Part shown: positions 12,246-23,664 of the stretch, one piece after another
How positions within the stretch are numbered: position 1 is the stretch's first letter
Layout of the letters: each line of letters begins with the position of its first letter
Assembly: GCA_964017125.1 (NCBI GenBank)
Contig: OZ024911.1
Span: 35,729,160 to 35,793,159 of the forward strand
DNA: 64,000 nt
Reading direction: 5' to 3'
Source: Flabesymbios commensalis
Taxonomy: Eukaryota > Annelida > Polychaeta > Terebellida > Flabelligeridae
Notes under the pieces: model-generated
What the model was told of the DNA's origin: nothing
The model's database searches: none
The model's input: the letters and a program-made list of their open reading frames with translations, nothing else
Position numbers and translations under genes: made by a program

Positions 12246-12820
12246 ACAGTGCTTTGTGGATTTTAAAATGTTATAGTTTATAGTACCTTGCAAATCCAAA
12301 AGTAAAAGCTTACTTGAAAAATAAGCACTGCCTTTTGACTTTGTACGTAGCATAGTGACACACTCGCTCATTGTTATTAAAGGTACATCACTCACAAGCT
12401 GGACAAAACGTGATTATTCTAATTATTTATTAACTTAAGTCGCACATGACACGAGGCTTCCATGCAATATTCTTCCATTTGATGGAGACATCAACAATCC
12501 ATTCCTTTACCTGTTCACGCCCGCGTCTGAGTATGACAAATCAACCCTTTAAGCTCTCCTGTCGAATAAATGCACCACATAACATTACCAAATAAAAATC
12601 ATTGCATAACAAATTGTATACATCACAATAATGTCGTTTTGACCTTTCATTTGAGATAATAACCCTGAACATTCAAATAGCGCTGAATTATTTTTGTAGA
12701 ATCCAGTGAGACCAAAGTTTTTTTTTCATTTTAAAATCATCATCATACATTCCTTAGTTAGCTCTTTCTGATTTATTTGAATACCTTTGTTATATGGGTA
12801 TATGGCCATTATAAATAGTG
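12246..12820. other. Intergenic, no gene seen
   Basis: Includes a short stretch near 12325-12345 ('cactgccttttgactttg') resembling sequence at 58590-58720. No coding region. Confidence 0.35.
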
Positions 12821-12929
12821 TTACTCTTACAGTGTGGATATCGACTTTAGTCGTCTGTAAGGGGTATACTTCAATGATCAGACGTCAGATTATGACGACT
12901 GAAGTCGATCCCCGTACTGTAAGGGTTAT
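12821..12929. mobile_element. Small TTAA-type MITE, CAGTGTGG family
   Basis: Ends CTCTTACAGTGTGG and, read inwards from the right, CCCTTACAGTACGGGG, next to degraded TTAA (TTAC, TTAT). The interior holds palindromic GACGTCAGATTATGACG-type sequence. Related copies lie at 13954-14050 and 17527-17616, with a fragment at 37400-37460. TTAA plus CCC-type ends suggest mobilisation by piggyBac-like transposases. Confidence 0.65.
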
Positions 12930-13024
12930 ACTTCAATGTTTTATAATATCAAGTCAATTAACTTTGTCTTGAAGTGCATCATCAAGGATAGATAATAAAT
13001 AGATAAATGACGACGTTAATCATG

Positions 13025-13170
13025 TTAGCCCTTTGATCGTCAAATTATTCCGTTTGACAAAATGGAGGTAAACTAATTCAAATCCGCATGCTCATTGATG
13101 CCACATATTTAATATGCTAATTAAAAAAAGGAGAAACGAATATAATCGGGACCGGCGAAAAATGGGTTAA
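13025..13170. mobile_element. TTAA MITE related to 14660-14904, shortened
   Basis: Left end TTAGCCCTTTGATCGTCAAA and right end ATGGGTTAA. It shares 'tgacaaaatggaggt.aact' with the fuller copy but lacks the central palindrome. Confidence 0.55.
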
Positions 13171-13953
13171 TGCCCTTTTTTTAATTGTCTCTCCTGTAAG
13201 AAATTACACAAATGATATGGTTCGTATTCTGTTCACTCGGAATGTTTCCGACTAATAACAATTTTTCGTAAATTTCCAATAATTCAAGTTACGAAATTCA
13301 AATCGATATGTACGGTATCATACTTATGCTGCCTTGACAAACGTGTTGTAAGGCTTAATTTACCATCGATTTATTTGTAAAGGATCCTTCAGAAAACCAA
13401 ACAACTATTAAAATGTATAATCATGATAATGATGCAAACTCACACACGTTTATTTGTTTCTATATTGCTGAATTAAAGCAGCTGTTCACTTAACCATAAT
13501 ATTGATATTGCGGCGGACCCCATCCCTGTGGACGTCGACCATGCTGCGCATGCGTGCCATTACATTGTGCGCCCACAGTGTTTACTCGGTGAATCATAAC
13601 GACCCACCTACTTTAATGCACTACATTAGGCACACATGTAATATGAATACAATCTAATGTATAGCCTACATAACCGATTTTTATGACAGTTTCAAATCTA
13701 AATGATATGCTGGTACGAAGCGTGGATCTGATTATTGATTACTGCATGTAATACAGACCCTTATATATATATATATATTCATCTTCGATTTTTGTCTCTG
13801 CCATGCAAGTTAAGCCTTAAAACGCTGAAATATTTTTCTAGAAACCAAAGGTTTTTCTTAATTTAAAATCATCATAAATGTCTTAGTTAGCTCTTACCGC
13901 TTCGTTTGAATGCCTATGTTATAAGACTACGACCATTATAAATGTTTTTTTTT

Positions 13954-14050
13954 TTAATTTCACAGTGTGGGTGTCGACTTTAGACGCCTAAATCTGACGT
14001 AGACGTCAGATTTTGTCGACCAAAATCGATCCCCGCGCTGTAAGGGTTAA
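13954..14050. mobile_element. Small TTAA-type MITE, CAGTGTGG family
   Basis: TTAA at both ends. The interior carries GTCGACTTTAGACG and GACGTAGACGTCAGATTTTG. The right end read inwards is CCCTTACAGCGCGGGG. It is 97 bp long and noncoding. Confidence 0.7.
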
Positions 14051-14659
14051 TATTGAGAAAGTGTCCCACATTGGGATTATGCATACTATATAAGACTACT
14101 AGACTTATAATATAAACAGATTAAGCCCAACTATTACATAGGTATAGATATATAGAGGGTCATACAGTACGTTTTTTGCCATTTCCCCACTAACGTTATT
14201 TCGCGCGTATTTCATCATCAGACTATACACGAGGGAATCTCATGATCTGAGTAAGTATGTTCTTACAGAACGATCCCACTCAACTGTTTATTTTTGTAAG
14301 GGAGAAGTTACGCTGGTATGGTCTTGAAACAGGTTTGACACAATGGTGTAATGGTTTATAAATGTCAAATTACAATGCGTTGGTTCATTATATAAAACTA
14401 GTGTTGGAAATAATCCACCGTACCCGGTGGATTTTTAATGTTTATATTTCTACTCTTTTTTTATCGACCATCGACGTAGATCATCGTTAGCGTGTTTTAA
14501 ACATGTTATCAGGTTATGAAGGCTCTATTCTGTTTCGTTCAACATGTTCAAGCACTGTATTTATTTCACCAATTTGACAATTTTAGACTGTGAATGTAAA
14601 AGCGGACCCATTGTTGCAGCTGTTCATACTGTACAGCTAAATGAGCTAATACCATAGTA

Positions 14660-14904
14660 TTAACCCTTTAACCGCCAAATTATTCAATCTGAATTTTCAC
14701 CCACTTGAAGTTGTGTCTCGCTGACGCGATCCACAACTTCAAGTGAGTGAAAATTATTCAGATTTGACAAAATGGAGGTCAACTGTTTTCAAATAGTGCT
14801 GATTGGTCTCATATTTTATCTTTAACGTGTTAAAATGTGATATTTATTGTGCTAATAAAAAATGAAAACCCGAATATATGCGACTCCGGAGGTTAAAGGG
14901 TTAA
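14660..14904. mobile_element. TTAA MITE with central palindrome (best copy)
   Basis: TTAA duplications at 14660-14663 and 14901-14904 flank terminal inverted repeats CCCTTTAACCGCC / CCCTTTAACCTCC. At 14703-14745 a near-perfect palindrome pairs ACTTGAAGTTGTG with CACAACTTCAAGT. Related copies: 13025-13170, 54955-55149 and 62529-62755; the palindrome alone is at 19439-19500. Piggybac-like mobilisation is inferred from TTAA. Confidence 0.85.
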
Positions 14905-15018
14905 CCCTTCCAACGCTGAGATATTGTATATAAGCTATGTGTACTAAAGGGTTTTTGAAATCATCATAAACATGATAACCGTTTTAGTTTCAGATGAGGT
15001 TTAGTCCGTTAGGTATCC

Positions 15019-18000
15019 ATGATGCTGGGCACTTTGCTGATGTTGACGGGGACTTCCGTCTGCGGCATCATACTCCTCTATATTGTCAAGCCAGTCATCT
15101 TCATCGAAATCCTCACAAGGTGAGCTCTCGTGTGTACAACCAGATACCGCCCCAGTTGATAATGTTGATTTAAAGCTGGCCCAGCGTCTTTGACGCCCGA
15201 CCAGTGTTAAACCAACATTAGATCACTGGCTTGCGTTAGCTGGGTAAGGGTCGAAAAAATCAATGTCGGTAGAACAAATGAATATTTTGAGTTAACCCCA
15301 CCCTGGTATTTTGATCTGCCCTCCCCCCCCCCCCCCCACCCAACCATTTTAACGTTATCTGAACTTTGTTGAAAGTGTACATGTAGTTTATTGTAACCTG
15401 AAGATTCAAAATAACGTACACCCCTAATCATGCTAATGACAGAGTATTTTAATTTGGCATTCGATATGATATTCAACATAATGGACAGTGCCGATCGTTG
15501 CTGTGGCTATGTATTTAAGGGTCTATAGATCAAATATAATGGGATATTATATAAAAAAAATGAAACATGTCAACCAGTTAACAAGGTTAAAACGTGTTTT
15601 TTAATCTTTTTGATAAATAATTAAAATGAATAGAAATAAAAAATGGAAATATAGTTTACAATTCTTAAATATATTTTTGTACTGTCTTGGTTACAGTTTG
15701 CTCCGGCTTAAAATTGGGCTCAAAGTAAAGTATGTAACTTCAAATGGGAAGCGTTATTGCTACTCGGAGAAAGGAACCGCAGCCAAACATGAGAGCACCA
15801 TGTTGTTTTTACACGGATTCACGTCTTCCAAGGATGCCTGGAACATAATAGCGGAGGTGGGTTATAATACATAGGCCTACATACTGCTCTGCAAAGTCAA
15901 AACGTCTGTATTTTTGGCCTACAAGGCAGCATCCTAGCTGTGAAAGTTGGAATCATGTTTTTCACTTTTCTATTGTTGTTAATAATTATCTTCGCCAAAG
16001 AAGATGATGTTTCGGTCGTGTTGGTTCGTCTGTCACTCCGACCATCCGTCCGTCAGTAGGATTACTGACTAAGTAATGGACGGTATCCAGATCGCGCGGC
16101 GGAGGTTTGCAATATCTGACTGTCTGTCTAGTTTTCGTTGTTATAAAGTTGATATAGTAGAGCAAGAATACAGAAGGACTTCTATATTTTTAGTGTAACG
16201 AAACATATTGATCACTTGAACACCCGATGAATTACCATCCCACCACCTCCCCACACCGAGCGCGATGAAGCTAATTGGCGGAGAGATATCGTGATCACGT
16301 TTTTGTCAAAAAGTACTACTATCAGATTGATATGACCTTGTCTTTGTGTGTATTCGTATAACATTTCCGTATGCTACTACCCATTTATCATGTTTATGAC
16401 TCTGACAATCTATAACTGTAAATCGCACTCTAAAAAAATTCACGCCAGAATGGATATTACATATTTTAGTGATGCCATTAATTATCGCTTGATAGTTTAA
16501 TATTGAAACAGAAGTGATTTACTGATATATCGCGCATTAACATGATTCAAATATACCTTGTCCAATTAGTCTGGTTCCATTTTCATAAAATATCTATGAT
16601 GAAGCTGTCGGCATTTCATGTTAAAAACGTTTTGAGAGCGTTTTTAACCATTTTGGCATATATGCTGAATCCATTTCTGGACAGTGCCAAGCGCGCAAAA
16701 TGATAAGAATGTTTGCGAAATATTCGCGATTTCTCGAAGGTTAATTTGAAAGTTACATTTGTCACATAGACTCTATATTTTATGTTAGAAAATTTTAACA
16801 TATACTAAATCCATGTCTGGAAAGTGCCAAGCGTACAAAATAGCAAAAATTAAAAATGCTTGACAATCGTGAAATAACAATGCCCGCAATTTTGCCACAT
16901 TAAATTATGCGATGGCTAAATTTGTCATAATTATCTATTTCATGTTAAAATAAGAGCGTTTTTAACCATTTTGGCCTGAGCCTAATGCTTTTCCGGACAG
17001 TGCCATGCGCTCAAATTTATTGAAAATGCTTGAAAATTGATAAATAAAAATATATTCCACCAGTTTGAACCTTGTGAAAGCTAAATTTGTCATATTCGCT
17101 TCATGTTAGAAAGATTGTGAGGGCATTTTTAACCATATTGGCATACAATGAATCCATTTCTAAACAGCACCAAATGTGCAATATATATTTTTTTTATTTG
17201 TTATGTGCTTTGATAAGTACAGGCTTCATTAAAACGTCCCCTTGGATATATGAAAGAATGTATCAAGTGGCAGATATACCCTTTAACGGACACGTAGGGT
17301 AATAGTAGGCCATGGCCTTTAACACTGTTTAAGCTTTTCAAACTATTGGAATCTTCATCCACTACATGCCGCGAATTGTTATTATGAAGATGATTTCAAT
17401 TGAGCGACTGAATTGAAGAATATTATCATAATGTTAAAACGGTTTCATGATATAATTGACTCATAATTCACGTTCTAAACGTTTTCAGAGATGTAAAATG
17501 ATAATATTTTGAGCCATCGTGAGGGTGTAACCCTTTCAGCGCAGGGACTGACTTAAGAGGTCGGATAGACGTCAGATTCTGACGTCTAAAGTCAATCTCC
17601 GCACTGAATGAATTAAACATTATTATAATGGACGTAGGTCCATAATATATATGTATGTATTCAAATGAAGCGCACCACAAAATGTCATTGCGTCTCATAA
17701 AATTTCCCGGAAAATTATCTTGCCTCTCTCGTTTCAGCACATAAAAGCAACTCACATAATACTGTTTGATTTTCCGGGACATGGCGACTCGGATATCCCA
17801 AATGATCCTGACGACGTCACAGTATGGAGGCTGAAGGACTGCCTAACAGAGGCGAGTAATAAGTACCACATCTGCCTTTCTATCATAGCTGGCTTATCCA
17901 TATAGACAGTTTCATACGCACAATTTGACTATAATGTCACAAAAAAATAATCAGCTCACCATATCTTTAATATAATGTAGCCTTAGCAATGAGTTAATAT

Positions 18001-21000
18001 TAAATGATATGTCTATAGTATCCAAACATGGAACCCTAGCACCCGAAGGGTGCTGAGAGTGAGATAATGGCATTAGGATCTCTTGTTAGTGAGTACTTTT
18101 TAGCCTACCAATTCCTTCTGTATACAAAATGTCTGGTTGGAAAGGAGGACTGGAACCTGGAAAGTTGAAATTGAATTTGATGACCTTGGGATTCCTAGGG
18201 TCGTTTAAAGAAAGATGTGTTAAAAAAACCCATTTGTTATCCTCGTATTTCTGATCTCCATCTCGAAATATAAATTTCATTCTCTGAACATGAAAAGCAG
18301 TTGAAAAGAATTTTGCAGCTTGATTAGACTTCCATATGATTATAAATGTCTAAGAATCGCTTGAAATATAAGGGCTAGTGGCCAGTCTGTTGAAAAGTAA
18401 TTAATTTCAAATTTTGCATTGAGCTGTGTGCATGGTTGGTTAAATCTACTCTACTGTTGCAGTATTTGCTAGAGGACGGTACTCATTCCATGCTTCGTTG
18501 CTCAATAGTTGATCTAATGCGATCTGATTTAATCTAAATTGAACCCTAGTGTTGATGCACTTACCATTCCGTTGCCAGTCACATACAGCCCGCCAAGTAG
18601 AAGCCAAGAGAGCTATGAAAATATTTGAATTGATTTGATTGCCAGAGTTCCAAAAACTGTACGGTATGAATTGGAATAATAAAGATTCAGAAATAGCAGC
18701 GGATTAGCTTGATTGTGGAATCAAGTTACTTGCGCTGTTTTAGAATTATTTTCAAAGCCACCAGTTCTCTATAGTATCCCATATTTGTACTTGCTTTTAT
18801 CCTGTTTGTGTGTGATTGACAACACCTTATTTTTAGTGGCATTTCTGAATCTTAGGTTGACTTATTACGTGTAGCGGTGTCACATAATCATGATAATATT
18901 ATAGCATAAAGTATGTACCTAGTTATACATGTGAACTAAATGTATTTCTCAATAGCACATGTGTATATAGAAAATGAAAGTTTTTTAGTAATCTTCGATT
19001 CAAAATGAATTGTAATAACACTTCACAGATTGAACCACCTGATATTTTTTATCTGCAACGATTTTCACAGTTATTATTTGTTTCTTCCAGTTTATCAAGG
19101 CAGCTGATTTAGAGAGACAAAGCCTACACTTGGTGGGTAGCTCGTTGGGCAGTACAGTTGGTGCGCTTTACGCATCTGACAATCCTCATCATGTAAAGTT
19201 ACTCTCTCTGGCATCTCCAGCCAGTAAGTATATAGACTACACGCCTGGTAAAGGGTTTACCCAACTTTACCGATTAGCCGCTAGTGACACATATAATTAT
19301 GCGCCACAGGCCCTATTTTAAATAAGTGTAATTTCATAGAAAATTTAAATCAGCTCATCGAAATAAGGGTGTTCTAAGCTTCATACATCAAAATTTGCTT
19401 AAACATCAGGATTCACAAATGTGTGAGACACTCATAGATAATGCACCCACTTGAAGTTGTGTCGCACTGGCGAGACACAACTCCAAATGGGTGAAAATTA
19501 AAAATACCTTGGTTGGAAAAAGGTGTGCTGTATGGTGCTGTATGGTATAATATAGAAATGTTCCACTTTTATTCGGAACTACATGCACTGTACCATACTC
19601 ATGATACTTCCAACCCTACTCGAATATCATTTTTCCCATGTAGCATGTCTGGCATGCCGTGTATGTACATTTCAAAATCACAGACAACAGTAAAGTATGA
19701 TATTTTCTTTGTGATAGTGAACACACCAGTGGAGACAGATTTTTTTAGGGATATGGCCAGAGGAGAGTGTCCTATGCTGACCAAGAGTCCAGAAGAACTG
19801 GACGCCTTAATGACACTCACCATGCACAACAAACCGAAACTTCCAAAGCAGGTAAGAAAATGATCGTCACCCGAGAACCATAAGCTGCTCAATTACAAAT
19901 TAATCATGCAGCAGAATAACTTTGTACTTTATTGAGTTATTTTAATTGAAGTATTTATAGCCATAACGAGCTCGCTTTATGATTGAAATTTCCACAGCCT
20001 AAGACATTATGATCTACGTAATCTCTATTCCAGATACTCAAAGGATACTGGCAATTGAGGGAAAAACGTATACATTTTCATACGAAGCGTACGTATAGAC
20101 CAGCTCACAGTTTTCAGTGCGCGCATGCCCATAACTTCGAGGTTACTTCCGGTCATTGCACCAAAAAAAATTCCAATGGCATCATGAAGTATTATGTCAC
20201 AAGCAAATAGTTTTAGACGATTCTCGCATCCCATGACTTTCGATTATTAACCTTTTCCTATTAGACCTAGATAAATCATTTTCCAACATTTTTGTTTACA
20301 GTGGTGATGTCAGCATCAAAAGCTCTGGACGATCAAACGAATATCTGTGAAAATTATTTCACAAGAATACAGACACCTACACAAGTAATATGGGGGAAAA
20401 ATGACCAGGTACCATTGGGTTCTAATCTTCTTTTTTTTTAAATTGTGCATGGAGCTTAGCTGAAACAGACGAATTCAATAATATCTGATCCTTCTTATTG
20501 CCAAATTATCCGTATGTATTAATTACACAATTATCGCTTTAAACACTTACTCCACAAGAAATATTATCTTACGTTGTGACTAAATAATTTTAACCCACCT
20601 CAAGGTATGTATATCGGTAGTAAGAAAACACACTTCGTGTGTATAATCAAGACCTAAACCAGGTGTTATTGTATTTTTAAAAAATATCGGCAATATATAG
20701 GGTAATGTCGCATACTCAGCTCCCCCCGTGGTGCTTTGATTATGTATACCACTGTTTAAATCGTTCGTTTGGTCCTGCGATGTTGTAATTTGAGGCCCAC
20801 CTTGTACAATTTTAGCCTTACCAGGTAGGGCGTAAATCTCACAAGTCTGTTTTCAAATTAACACATTGCCCTCCAAACACACTATATTGTCATAATAACA
20901 AACATTTATATGTATAGTTATATATACATATAATGATATGTATATGTATTGTCACAGGTGGTAGATGTATCGGGTGTAGATCTGGTGAAGCAGTACGTAC

Positions 21001-21119
21001 CTAGTGTACACAGTGTGCACGTCCTGGATCAATGTGGGCACACTATAACTATAGATCAACCATTGAAGTTAGCTGGACTCCTACGTGAATTTAGACAGCA
21101 AATCGCCCAGACATCTTGA
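15019..21119 (+). CDS. ABHD6: ABHD6-like monoacylglycerol lipase, eight exons
   Basis: Exons: 15019-15119, 15697-15856, 17738-17851, 19091-19223, 19718-19851, 20034-20088, 20302-20408, 20958-21119 (stop TGA), about 321 residues against 337 in human ABHD6. The family hydrolyses monoacylglycerols such as 2-arachidonoylglycerol at membranes. Exon 1 encodes a membrane anchor (MMLGTLLMLTGTSVCGIILL). Then come LFLHGFTSSKDAW (oxyanion region, about 72-84), FPGHGDSD, the nucleophile elbow GSSLG (Ser about 143), SPEELDALMTL, VIWGKNDQ (catalytic Asp about 267) and DQCGHTITIDQP (catalytic His about 296). All introns are GT-AG except intron 3, which begins GCGAGT. Intron phases agree throughout (2,0,0,1,0,1,0). 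An alternative start at 15626 would read through the second exon's polypyrimidine tract and is less likely. The gene looks intact. Introns 1-7 carry no other genes. Confidence 0.88.
16590..17190. repeat. Diverged ~160 bp tandem repeat in ABHD6-like intron
   Basis: Four diverged units share the order 'catgttaaaa...gagcgtttttaaccattttgg...tgaatcca.ttctgga.agtgccaagcg', starting near 16615, 16780, 16940 and 17098. They lie inside the intron at 15857-17737. No coding role. Confidence 0.7.
17527..17616. mobile_element. TTAA-type MITE in ABHD6-like intron
   Basis: CAGTGTGG-family copy of 90 bp: left GTAACCCTTTCAGCGCAGGG, right TTAA at 17613, with interior GACGTCAGATTCTGACGTC. It ends about 120 bp before the exon at 17738. 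Confidence 0.65.
19439..19500. repeat. Palindrome core of the TTAA MITE, intronic
   Basis: CACCCACTTGAAGTTGTG pairs with CACAACTCCAAATGGGTG around a short loop, matching the palindrome of the MITE at 14660. The outer ends are missing. Lies in the intron 19224-19717. Confidence 0.6.
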
Positions 21120-21402
21120 TGAATTGTAGGCCTACTCGTATCGATGATTCAGACACGACTATTGCTTGTAAAGACAATAGTAGTTATTGTCACTTTCTAA
21201 ATTAAAATGTGTGAAATGAAACGAAATGACATAGGCAACCGATTCAACCCAAACGTATATGCACGTCATTATCTTGAATATGTGTACCATCGAAAACCAT
21301 TTGTTTTTTTATTGTTATGAATCGTCTTGGAGATCCACTTTTGTTCATTTGACGTCACTAATGTCATCTCATATATCAGCGACAATCAAACATAAATATC
21401 AG

Positions 21403-21969
21403 AATAAAAACGATGTATACATGTACGTTTGAATTTATACAGAGTGGTGATATTTGGCCAACTGCTTGCCTGAGCACATGATTATAGAATTGAAGGGAGT
21501 CGTTACAACAAATCGAGAAACAATCATCGGGACTAATGATATAAAAAAACTTACCTATGCTTATCTTCCTTTATCCTCAGCTATCATATTTGGTTGTTAT
21601 TTTTTAGTTTGCATCGTGATTTCTTGACACGTCAATGACTCAGTTTGACAACTATAGTATGATTACCTTATAATTTGATTGCCCCAGGAGCTCAAATATT
21701 TTCGATCATATAGAAACATATCTGATCATTATAATCGTTTTTCAATTGATTTTGAGAGTATGGTTTTATTACATGAATATAATTGTAGGTTCTGCAAATT
21801 TACCGTCGTATATGTTTTAAGGAAGTATTTTTTAAATGATTGTGTTTAGAATTGTTTTCCAGTTATTATCATAGTGGTTTTCCACTTACAGTTGCGTGAA
21901 CATGATTATATTCGTGAATAACACGGGAAAAGTATTCATTATTATACTATATGTTTTTAATGCAATAAA
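21403..21969 (+). promoter_or_regulatory. Candidate polyadenylation signals of ABHD6-like gene
   Basis: AATAAA at 21403-21408 lies 284 bp past the stop codon and a second AATAAA lies at 21964-21969. Either could end the transcript. Sequence alone cannot choose between them. Confidence 0.4.
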
Positions 21970-22603
21970 TATTTATTTTCATTGTAATTCCGGTGTTCAG
22001 AATTTTTATTATTATTAACATAGTGATGTACTCTGCACATTTGAAATGCCAGCGTTCATGTATCATAATCCAAAGCCAGTTCGTTAACAGGGAGCTAGAG
22101 CAACGAAGAGCTAGTTCGATTAGGATACATGTATTTTAAGAAATTGCCGGAATGTTAAATTTGTTTGGGCATTTCGTATAGAAACATGCAGAGCATTCCA
22201 TAGGGTTGGACATGTTTCTAGGACAAGTTTTACTGTATGAAAGAATCAGGTTGAATAGATGAGATGTTAATGCAAAGCACCATCTCAGTAGCAAATTTAA
22301 CAAGTGGTGATCTTTTATGCAGCAAATATTATATTTTTTGCCATACAATGGGAAGTTTCCTTACATGGTGGGGTTTATTGCCATTTAGCACAGTTTATAG
22401 TCAGTTTGTTAAAGCGACTCAGTATGATGACATCAATTCTCGCTTTTAATTTTTAAATGAAGTAGTGTATCCCACAGATAATTATTTCAATTTTTTCAGA
22501 TTTTCAAGTTTTTTAAAAACTTTTCTTGATATATATAACAATATTTATAAGAGTCTGGCAATAATCCAAACATGCCAGTTTATTGACCTAAAGGATGGTT
22601 GAA
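21970..22603. other. Intergenic, no gene seen
   Basis: AT-rich; short overlapping ORFs only, none with recognisable domains. Confidence 0.4.
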
Positions 22604-22990
22604 TGCTAGCACAGTATTGGGCCACAAGTTGCTGTCGTCGGCCCAGCGTTAAGCAAACCATCGGTGCTGTGGGGGGACCCCCCCCCCCCCGACCATCGCG
22701 TTCCCAAACCAATTAGGCAGGTGTTAAGGGCGGCAGCTATTGATGCAACCAGGTGGTTGCTTTGATCATGCCGTCTGAGATGGTGGTTATCCAGGGCAGT
22801 TTTGTTGACATGGCAATATACGTCTTGGAAATAAACTTGTTTCGTCGTTTTCAGTAATTTAAAATTGTCTTTTTGATGTTTTTGTATTTTATTCAGGATG
22901 AGTAGGGTATATAGCTTCATATGAAGTAAATTTTCAAAATTGTCAACATTGAAAAATTCTCATCCCAAGGAGTTCCTTTAATATAAATTA
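22604..22990. repeat. Dispersed repeat, copy 2
   Basis: Same family and orientation as 3028-3385, with an extra C-rich run at about 22677-22690. Shared features include the 'cggcccagcgttaagcaaacc' start region, 'ggcaatatacgtcttggaaa' and the 'attctcatcccaaggagttc' end. Confidence 0.75.
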
Positions 22991-23172
22991 GAATAGCATA
23001 TAGTTTTAATAATATCAGTGTTGTCTAAAATAAGTTTAAGTGAAAAAAACAAAATCAGCAGCTATGAAGATTATACATATTATATAATACGCACCAAGCA
23101 TGTGAAACATCATGCAAAAAGTAATCAATAATGAACCGTCACGTATTCACGCGTTTTTTGGTATAGCCATCG

Positions 23173-23514
23173 ACGACTCCGAAGAAATGAAATGAAATGA
23201 ATCGGGCTTTAGGCCACCTTTGTGCACATATAGGCTAAACTGGGCCAGGAGAACCTCCTGAGGATGGTGAGATGATTGAGATGACACTGTCCTCCAGACA
23301 CAGGATTCGAAATTCGAGCCCTGGCGGTCTGAGGCCGAGCACGCTACCTCTCGGTCACGGAGGCTCCCCACAATACTAACTTTCACACGTGGATGGGGAA
23401 GAAACAATTTTGTTTCTTTCAAACCGCCGAGACCGGGAACCGAACCCCGGACTCTGGCGTGAAAGGCAGCGGTGCTAACCACTACCCTAGGGCCCCCGCC
23501 CACGACTCCGAAGA
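23173..23514 (-). mobile_element. Dimeric tRNA-derived SINE with 13 bp target duplication
   Basis: Body 23186-23501, flanked by direct repeats ACGACTCCGAAGA at 23173-23185 and 23502-23514. On the minus strand it starts with a tRNA-Glu-like head (GGTAGTGGTTAGCA box A, CTTTCAC anticodon loop with TTC, GGTTCGGTTCCC box B). A second tRNA-like unit follows (GGAGCCTCCGTGACCGAGAG, then TCGAATTTCGAATCC), which looks Leu/Ser-like. It ends in a short conserved tail and an ATTCATTTCATTTC-type terminus. Full copy B is at 55853-56162. Confidence 0.9.
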
Positions 23515-23664
23515 GTCATAACCAATATATTCCAATAATTTCCAATAAATTATTATAATATCTATGGTCATAACTCATTTGTTGTAGTTATGCACGTTAA
23601 GTCACTAGGTGGCCATACCTGATTAATCAGATCAAATAGGTGATATTTTAGTAATTTCCTGAAT

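Larger units (their letters stand above)
6165..12250 (+). mobile_element. Bcl-2-bearing mobile element, copy 1 (partial)
   Basis: A block collinear with most of the larger element at 30715-50295. Shared landmarks in order: an outer arm starting near 'gaggagatactgtgttttga' (6178), an AP-1-rich array (6250-7200), a TATCAATA-rich tract, a 'gcctgacggcgata' block (7995-8105), a conserved noncoding block (9688-10270), the Bcl-2-like gene (10358-10900) and a CA-rich minisatellite (11220-12245). Copy 1 lacks the right inverted arm and the extra ORFs of copy 2. The family is unassigned: I see no polymerase, integrase, transposase or capsid gene here. It could be a virus-derived or cargo-carrying DNA element and looks incomplete. 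Confidence 0.7.

Noticed and set aside
11431-12283. Several His/Thr/Tyr-rich ORFs of 85-202 codons (also 43829-45141)
   Set aside because: They lie wholly inside CA-rich minisatellites, occur in more than one frame and have no gene-like structure.
15626-15696. Met at 15626 as start of the ABHD6-like protein
   Set aside because: The upstream exon 15019-15119 gives the expected membrane anchor and joins in phase at a good acceptor; the stretch 15626-15696 reads as intron with a polypyrimidine tract.
23147-23503. 118-codon minus ORF; related + ORF at 55930-56169
   Set aside because: Both are translations of the tRNA-derived SINE.
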